Below, in pieces: positions 57,227-64,000 of a DNA stretch of 64,000 nt. A program made the translations under genes and the position numbers. The notes beneath the pieces are model-generated. The model had not been told where the DNA came from. It ran no database searches and saw nothing but the letters and a program-made list of their open reading frames with translations. Within the stretch, counting starts at the first letter, position 1. Every line of letters begins with the position of its first letter. Location of the stretch: assembly GCA_015680685.1 (NCBI GenBank), contig MNCI01027436.1, forward strand, positions 340,260-404,259, written 5' to 3'. This stretch comes from Gnetum montanum (lineage: Eukaryota > Streptophyta > Gnetopsida > Gnetales > Gnetaceae).

Positions 57227-59000
57227 TCATGTATCAAGAACATAATTTTCTTTTCTAGAAATATGTTTAATGGATATGTCATTAAAATTTGGCACACCTT
57301 CTAATGTTTTAATGGTTAGGATCTCATTTATGTCTTTGGCCTCTTCTAATGGTGGTGAGTCACGCAAAAGAAATCTTTTTCCATCATGTTGATGATAAGC
57401 CAAGGTATCTTCATAAATTTTCACATTCTTTAAAGGTTTGATAGTGTTGGATAGAATCTATATGGGAAAAAGGATTTATTTCTGTAATTTCACTCACATG
57501 GGTATTTATAACATATTCACCAAGTCCAACTTCAACATAAAGATTAGTATTTTGATTTTTCAAAGATTGATTTTGTTGACCAAAAGTTGTCACCACTTGT
57601 TTATAGAAAGGCTCTCTTGGTATGACCATACATTTAGATTTTTCTTTAATAGAAATTAATAATTCTGAGAAATTTGACCTAAAGAAGCCCCCAAACTTGG
57701 CTTCAAAAGTCCTAGATAAAAGCACATCATAAGTGGGTGACATATCAACTACTAAAATATTCGTATATCATGTAAAAGTAGGTATTGTTTAAGTTGTACT
57801 TTTACTTCCTTTAATGATCCTATGACAAGTACATTAGATCCATCAAGTTGTATCATGCTTTTTGCTTGAGGTAGCATTTGTGCTCCTAACTTTTTACACA
57901 CTTTAATGACATGACACTAACAGTTGCACTAGAATCCATTAAGCAATAATGAACATTCTTTTGTAACATGATAAGAGTTATTAGGAAGGGAGGTTGGTCT
58001 TTCTTGTTTGACATGTAGATGCATTAGGATTAGATATTCCATTTGGATTTGTGATGGATTGGATCAAAGCTTTTGATTGATCGTCACTTAAATTGACATT
58101 TGGTGGTAAAAATGAAGAGGATGTGGGACCTTGAAAATAGCTACTTGTAAGTTGAGTTATTTGAAGGGGAGTGGGAGTTTGGAGCAAAGTATTATTGCTT
58201 GGGAAAACTTGTGATGGTAAAGGGGTAGACTATATAGGATTGCTAACATTCATCATCCCAAATTGAGTTTGAATGCTATTCATCAAGATAATTTGTTCTA
58301 ACTCAACAGCTTTAGCCATTGCTCCTGGTATTTCCATTATGTTGGGATTAGATTTAATGGCATAGGCAAAAAATGGATCAATGGTAAAGAGGTAGAAATT
58401 AAGGATACCATTAGGTTGTGAATGCATCTCATTTGATACATAAGCAAGTTGATAGAGGAATCTTAGATTGTAATCATGGACGTTTTCCCGAGGTAGTTTT
58501 CTTAGGCTTGTGAAATTACTGAATGCTAAGGCAGGGCTAGTGAACTTATTGAAGTGGATTAGGAATTTATTTTTAAACTCTTGCCATGAGTTGATAGAGG
58601 CATTAGGGAGCATAAAAAACCATTAGGTAGCTTTGCTTTTAAAAGTTCTCACAAAGACCCTACATGCTATGTCATTTTGGATAATGTTATGGGTGCATAG
58701 TAAGGTTTCAAAACATTGTATATGTTGACTAGCATCACTAGTAGGGGTTGTAAGATCAAAAAACAAATTTATATTTTGAAGTGATTTCAGAATATCATGA
58801 TAGGCTGTGAAGTTAAAGGGGTTGCACTCCCAGGAAGCTAGGGGTTGATTGGCTGCCATCCTAGTGCAAATTCTTCTAGGGATAGAACTTGAAAATTGTG
58901 AAGGATGTTGTTTTCTTAAAGTAAAGCAACAAGTAGTTGGTCGATTAGGGGCAAGAGTAAGAGCTATTTGTTGAGATGGTTTATGAAAGGATTCACTCAT
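57227..59000 (-). pseudogene. Element E gag and protease
   Basis: Gag occupies one minus-strand frame from 59000 to about 57981, with only two stops. It carries WECNPFNFTAYHDILKSLQN, INSWQEFKNKFLIHFNKFTS, LRKLPRENVHDYNLRFLYQL and MAKAVELEQIIL, typical of the retrotransposon gag domain. Protease follows near 57930 with LMDSSATVSVMS, where the usual DSG is DSS, then frameshifts. PTYDVLLSRTFEAKFGGFFR (57743-57680) and VIPREPFYKQVVT lie in the linker towards RT. Gag is nearly intact, while the protease triplet is altered. The zinc knuckle is not seen. Confidence 0.83.
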
Positions 59001-59717
59001 AAAATGAAAGATTATGAAATATAAATGTTAGAAAACTATAAAATTAAATAAGACAGAAAAATATTTAAAGACTATATATATATTTTTATTTTCAAAATAA
59101 AAAACTAAAATTGCAATATATATAAAATTTAAAAGAAAAATAGTGAAATGCAGAATTTCAGAAAAGTAAATTTGAACAAAATGATGTAATGAATGAGAAC
59201 ATCACCTCACCAAAGTTAGAACTAAGGTGAGGATCGCCAAAAAGAAGTAATTAATAGAACTAGGAAAAGAAGGTTTGGGGATATGAAAATGAAATTGAAA
59301 TAGGGTAATAGAATTGAAAATAGGTGATCGTTAACTGGAGTTGATATCAAAAGTGTGCCACTAAAGTTTTAGGTAATTGAAATTGGAAAATAAAAGATTT
59401 CAAAGACTGAAAAATAGAAATTTTTAGGTAGTAAAAATTGAATTTCAAAAATAGTAACTAGAAAATAAATGATTGTTACCAAGAGATAAAATTGAAATAG
59501 GAAATTTAAAGTTTAAAGAAAATAAAATAGAAAAAATAGAGATTCAAAAATTGTAAAGTAGATGACTGAGAACAAGAAAATGAAAATTTTAGGAAATGAA
59601 AATAGAAAAACAAAAACAGAACAAGAAATAGAAAAGAATAGAAAATTGATATTTTTGAAAATAGAAATGGAAAACAAAGATTTGAAAACAACCCTCCTTC
59701 TAGTGTCAAAAAGGTGT
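59001..59717 (-). other. Element E 5' untranslated region
   Basis: AT-rich sequence between the 5' LTR and gag. Just inside the LTR the minus strand reads GACACTAGAAGGAGGGTTG, where a primer-binding site would lie, but I cannot assign a tRNA with confidence. Confidence 0.5.
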
Positions 59718-61540
59718 TGATGCATAAATTTTGGACACATCAACATTTGAAAAATTCATTTAGGGAGACTATTGCCTAGGATGCTTCTTGTATGGGTACA
59801 AGAACTTAGGAATAGTCTCAACTGGTAGGGCAACATAATGTTTCATGATGTATATAGATGCTAGTAAGTTAAACAATTTTAACAAGGAAATATAAAAAGT
59901 ACTTTAAGATGATTTTGGCAAAAAGACAATTGTTTGCTTTTAAATTTTCAATAACAAAACTTGTGTATTAATAAAACATGAAATTAAAGTAGAAAATAGC
60001 TGACAACTTGGATAGAATTAATATGAGTTTTGAAGTAAAATAGGTTCTGTGTTTAATCCATAGCATAAAGACAACAGTTTAGTTGTAGAAATATAAAATG
60101 ACAGAATGAAATGATGACTTAGCTCAAAACAAGCACAGATGAAATGACTTTTGGTGTAGCCATGCCTACCAGTGCTTGCAAGAAGCATACCTTTTCTAAT
60201 GAGCTTACAATTTTTGACCATTGAATCTACTTGCTGCTTTACCCTGAACTGCCTTTGGGAGAGCCACTGAATAGGCAACAAAAGTAAGAGAGAACCCTAA
60301 GACTTTCCATCATGACTCCATTTGGAAAAAATCACACCACCATAGCTAGCTTTCTTCTTCCTCCCCTTGCTCTCTTTCCTTGCCAGGGAATTTATAAGGA
60401 CTGGTTTGATACATGAGGAGCCACCACCCATGCGTAATGGCCATAGCAATTAATACCCATGTGCAATGTTCATTATAATGTCCAAGGCCACCACCTGTGC
60501 ATAACGTCCATTGTAACATCCACCGATCATGTTTAGAAATGATAGTGTCCATCATTGTGCATGCGTAGAAAATGACAATTATAGCAATGTGGGCACACAT
60601 AACGGTTGCATGAGCCTGTCATGTGTAGAAATCGACTACACAAGGAAATGTGACTCTAGCACCAAACAACCCCCCATCAATGCAAGAAATGGTTGGGAAC
60701 CATGCCTTATTACCCATGTAATGTCCACTGTAGAAAAATGACAATCTTCATCAAGGTAACATGTAGGAAACAACTATAGTTGCATAGTCAAAGAACGTGG
60801 TTGATGGAGTAGCACATCCATGTTGTAGCACCAACATTCAAGTTACAACACCATTACTACCATAAATCCTCAATGTGCATTCTTGTTCCTGCTACAAAAA
60901 CAAAACCAGAAATTAGAAAACATAACATCAATATAGATTAAGGAATTAGATTCTTCAACTACCACCACGTGGTTGCCTAGCAACAAAACTTGCATCTCTG
61001 GTTCGAGTCTTTCATAGCAATGAGAGTGTGAACACTTCAACACAATTCCATCCGCAGCTGGAACTGATTAGCCTTGGCATGTGGCAGAGAATATTCTTAG
61101 AAGAAACAAACCATGCAAATGTGGTTGCTAAGTTGTCCTTGCATGCATTCCATAGTTGTAATACCATTGCTTTCATTGTTTTCGATTTTTTTTATATATT
61201 TGTTTTATTCTTTCCATGTGTTTTTGTGTGATCTGTGATTTATTGAATCTCCAAAGTTGATGTAGTGATGTCCACCAATAATGATGTAATTTCCATCCAA
61301 GTCTTTAGTACATTGTTTTTAAAGACTTTTCAAAATAGCAACAATCTATTTTTCATTGGAAATCTTAGTTTATGATTTCAGATAACCTTTATAAACAAAG
61401 TTGATATTACATTATTTTATTAGCTTGAAACAAATATGTTATGGATATGAGTAATGAAGAACACAAACTCATCTTTCTATAAATCTATTATACTAGACCT
61501 AATGTGATTAAAATATTAATGAATGGCCTTGTGCCTAGCA
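59718..61540 (-). repeat. Element E 5' LTR (about 1.82 kb)
   Basis: Direct repeat of 53310-55138. Starts TGATGCATAAATTTTGG and matches through GCCTTGTGCCTAGCATA. About 20 bp that the 3' LTR has at its outer end (GGTGATGTTGACATTAACA) cannot be recognised here, so this end is truncated or rearranged and no target duplication could be read. Confidence 0.83.
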
Positions 61541-63500
61541 TAGGCAACAATAATAATATAATGCAACAAAATCCGTTAGAAGAACCACGAGTTTCTGGTT
61601 TTGTAGAGGTAGGCTGTTATTAGGTTTTTTATTTCACGATAACTGTATAACACGCAGTATTATGAACATGCAAAATTAACAAAAATGATAAGGAGAACGC
61701 TTGTTCAAAAGCTTATATTCAATTACTTAAAATAGGAAAATAAAATCAACAAATGTTGCTACATGAAAAAGCTTTGAAGCTCAATATGTATACCATCATC
61801 CTCTTCTGTTCTCCATTCTCACCGTAGCTAATACATATGGCTTAAGGGGGGTTGAAATAGTTTTGAATAGAATGGTGCTGCAAAAATTAGCATTGCTGCT
61901 ATAACTGAGATTGCCTGTTTAATTCCTCCTAGCCATGAAGCCAGTCATATGATCCTGCTCATAGAGTACTTGTAAATGTTGGACACTATTAGTATGACTT
62001 TGAAATTTGTATCTCTGAATGGGGCAGATACGTCTTCTTAATTTCTAATATTCAAACGCTACAGCAGAACTGCAGAAGTCAAATCTTTCAGTTGGGTTCA
62101 GCGAACTCTCAATGCATACATTAACGCTGTGGTTCTCTAAGCAGTGTGATGTTTCATGCAATTTCGAGAATTTCAATCCATTTTGTGCTGAATGTTAAGC
62201 ATATTTGCCTTTATTGAACTCCTGGCCTTTGAACTACGTTTGAATTTAAACAATTCTTACATGTATTTTTCGAGCTCTTAAATCAATTCTGTGTACATTT
62301 TCGTGATGCAAGCACTTAGCAATTTGCATGTAGACCTACTGACCACTTTCAGATTGTAGAGGCCAAAGTGCAAAACATATGCCAACATTGTTTGCATATG
62401 TCGAGCAGATATATTGTAGTGGGCAATGGCTTTGGCTCAGAACATTCACCTTGCAAACTCTTAACAGAGACATGTTCCCTGTAGATGTCTTTGTCAACCT
62501 AAAATGTCAGGAAAAACCAAAGGTCTTCAATTCGTTGGAAAGAAAGCAAACCATTTACGACAAAAATCAAAAGCTTGGTTGCTTTGTAATTTAATCCATT
62601 ATGAGTTGATTAAGATCTGCTTGTCCTTGGAAATTTAAATTTCCAGTTCATTATGCCTTCAATGACTTCAGTTGTTGCTACTTAGATTTCTGATGTATCT
62701 GAAACAATAAGATTATCTTCCTAGACAATACAAATGGTACTTGAAGAAAATTTTTCTCAATGACATAGATTGCTTAAACAAAGGAGTAATTAGATTTTTT
62801 CTTGGTTGAAAAAATTTAAAATTTTAAGTAATTTTGGTGTAACAGTGCCACAAAAAAGAAGCTAAAAGGGAAATGCCCACAGCAGTAATAACAGAATCCA
62901 CATGTGGTGCTACATTTATTATAACTGAAGCTGGAATGTTGAGGATCATCATGAGCATGTTAATGATTTGGCTGATGCTAAATGGTGGAAATTTCATGAT
63001 TTATATCCTAAGAGCCGCACAACTTGTGCATTGTTGAACATGAAAGGTAGAAAGGTAAATAGAGAACTTCATCAGATAACCAGGAGCTGGAAATCTATGC
63101 ATCAAAAGAATCCGATTCGTGGAAGTGGGAATCGAGGATTCATGATTCTGAACGTGTTTGGGTACGTGTGCCTCAAGAAAAAGTGGGGACAGGTTTGTAG
63201 CTGGGGACATGATAGAGAAAATTTAAATATATTAGTTTTTTTTAAAAATTAAATCTCATATATCATAAAAAACGTTGTAGAATATAGAACAAGTACAATG
63301 TAAATTCAAAATATTGTTAATGCTTAAAAATTGCATAAAAGATTGCAATGAAACATGAAGTATTGAGTCTCATGTGTGTTATAAAATATTTTAGCATTAT
63401 CATATATATATATATATGATAATGTTACAAAATTATCTCTTTTTAAATCACAAAAGAGTTTCTTGCCAAAGCTTAGAAATTGTCACATTGTTCAAATTCT
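61541..63500. other. Unassigned region, possible gene fragments
   Basis: No protein family recognised. Around 61572-61612 an exon-like stretch reads NPLEEPRVSGFVE before GTAGGC. At 62353-62594 a frame after a TTTCAG acceptor-like site encodes about 80 residues (for example MFPVDVFVNLKCQEKPKVFN). At 62968-63252 a third frame encodes 94 residues (ADAKWWKFHDLYPKSRTTCA). These could be exons of a decayed host gene or chance frames. AT microsatellite lies near 63402-63420. Confidence 0.3.
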
Positions 63501-63504
63501 AATT

Positions 63505-63897
63505 TTAGCCTATATTTTCTCCTTGCTCTACTCTAAAGAGTAAAGTTGTAAAATCTGCTTCATTTTGTTCTATGTCATTAATATCATTTGCATGGTAATA
63601 ATCTTCATCAAGGATTGAATCATCAATATTAAGATTCATTGCTCTAGGAACATTAACTAAGTCAGTAGAATAACTTTCTCTATCATCAACTATTGGAACA
63701 TCATCATCTTCTGGATTAACATCCCAATGAAGAGTAGGTGATTGCCTATATTTTATTTTCTTTCTTTCTTGCAATTTAATCATGCTATGAACAGATACTA
63801 ATTTTTCAGCTCTTTTTGGAGTTAGACTATTTCTTTTGATTCGATGAATGAAAGAATATGTTGACCAATTTCTTTAAGCAGCAGAAGAAGATGCAAC
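63505..63897 (-). pseudogene. hAT-type transposase, C-terminal exon with one stop
   Basis: On the minus strand an exon begins after ATTTATGTAG (acceptor at 63899-63898) and runs to a stop at 63505. It reads ASSSAA, then TAA, then RNWSTYSFIHRIKRNSLTPK, RAEKLVSVHSMIKLQERKK and PTLHWDVNPEDDD. This is the characteristic end of plant hAT transposases, where the family normally has SSSAAERNWS; here Glu has become a stop. The upstream exons lie beyond the window edge. The acidic tail (about 63730-63510) is not part of the conserved domain. The enzyme would cut and paste hAT DNA elements. Confidence 0.75.
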
Positions 63898-64000
63898 CTA
63901 CATAAATGATAGAAACAAGAATAAATTTTTGCATTGTTAAAAGATTCATTTTATAAATTATTCAAAACTTAATCAATAAACAAACTCATTTGAAGCTTAA

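Overview
This is a window of nuclear DNA from a large-genome seed plant. It is AT-rich and almost wholly made of decayed LTR retrotransposons around a single intact-looking, intron-rich host gene. A gymnosperm such as a conifer is plausible, but nothing in the sequence proves the clade. There are no bacterial-style operons and no CRISPR array. Most long reading frames belong to transposon proteins that are broken by stops.

Layout. 1-9262: minus-strand Ty3/gypsy remnant A (Tat-like gag and protease, no reverse transcriptase), with repeated terminal sequence at both ends, several tandem arrays and a 377-base assembly gap. 9275-19024: plus-strand Athila-like element B, 5' truncated. It has protease, RT, RNase H and integrase, then a long coiled-coil ORF downstream of pol, then its 3' LTR. 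19026-25144: plus-strand element D of the same family, with gag and 3' noncoding region but no pol, and a 3' LTR. 25145-26260: unassigned spacer. 26260-35730: the host gene, a NOM1/SGD1-type nucleolar protein with MIF4G and MA3 domains. I reconstruct it as one 5'UTR exon plus 13 coding exons, 904 codons and a stop, with every splice phase consistent. 35305-37759: 3' UTR and spacer with two local tandem duplications. 37765-47678: a complete but mutated Athila-like element C with both LTRs, a tRNA-Asp-type primer-binding site and a 5-bp target duplication. About 48400-52300: LINE (L1-type) remnant. 52815-52961: a small fragment with a primer-binding site and a polypurine tract only about 35 bp apart. 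53310-61540: minus-strand gypsy element E with about 1.8-kb LTRs and a truncated pol. 61541-63500: unassigned. 63505-63897: the C-terminal exon of a minus-strand hAT transposase with one stop.

How the parts relate. B, C and D are three members of one Athila-like family, so they can be compared directly. All share a conserved 3' noncoding region and an LTR with a TATA box preceded by a rapidly changing palindromic array. B alone keeps a large ORF behind a splice-acceptor-like site, while C and D have only a stub of it. The host gene shows an internal duplication of a conserved N-terminal module, two consecutive GC-AG introns in the MA3 region, and a tRNA-derived SINE with clear target duplications inside intron 7.

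I found no wholly new system. The strongest candidates for something undescribed are the unstable palindromic U3 arrays, the coiled-coil ORF of element B, and the duplicated module plus GC-AG introns of the NOM1 gene. All exon, LTR and motif positions were read by eye without alignment software.
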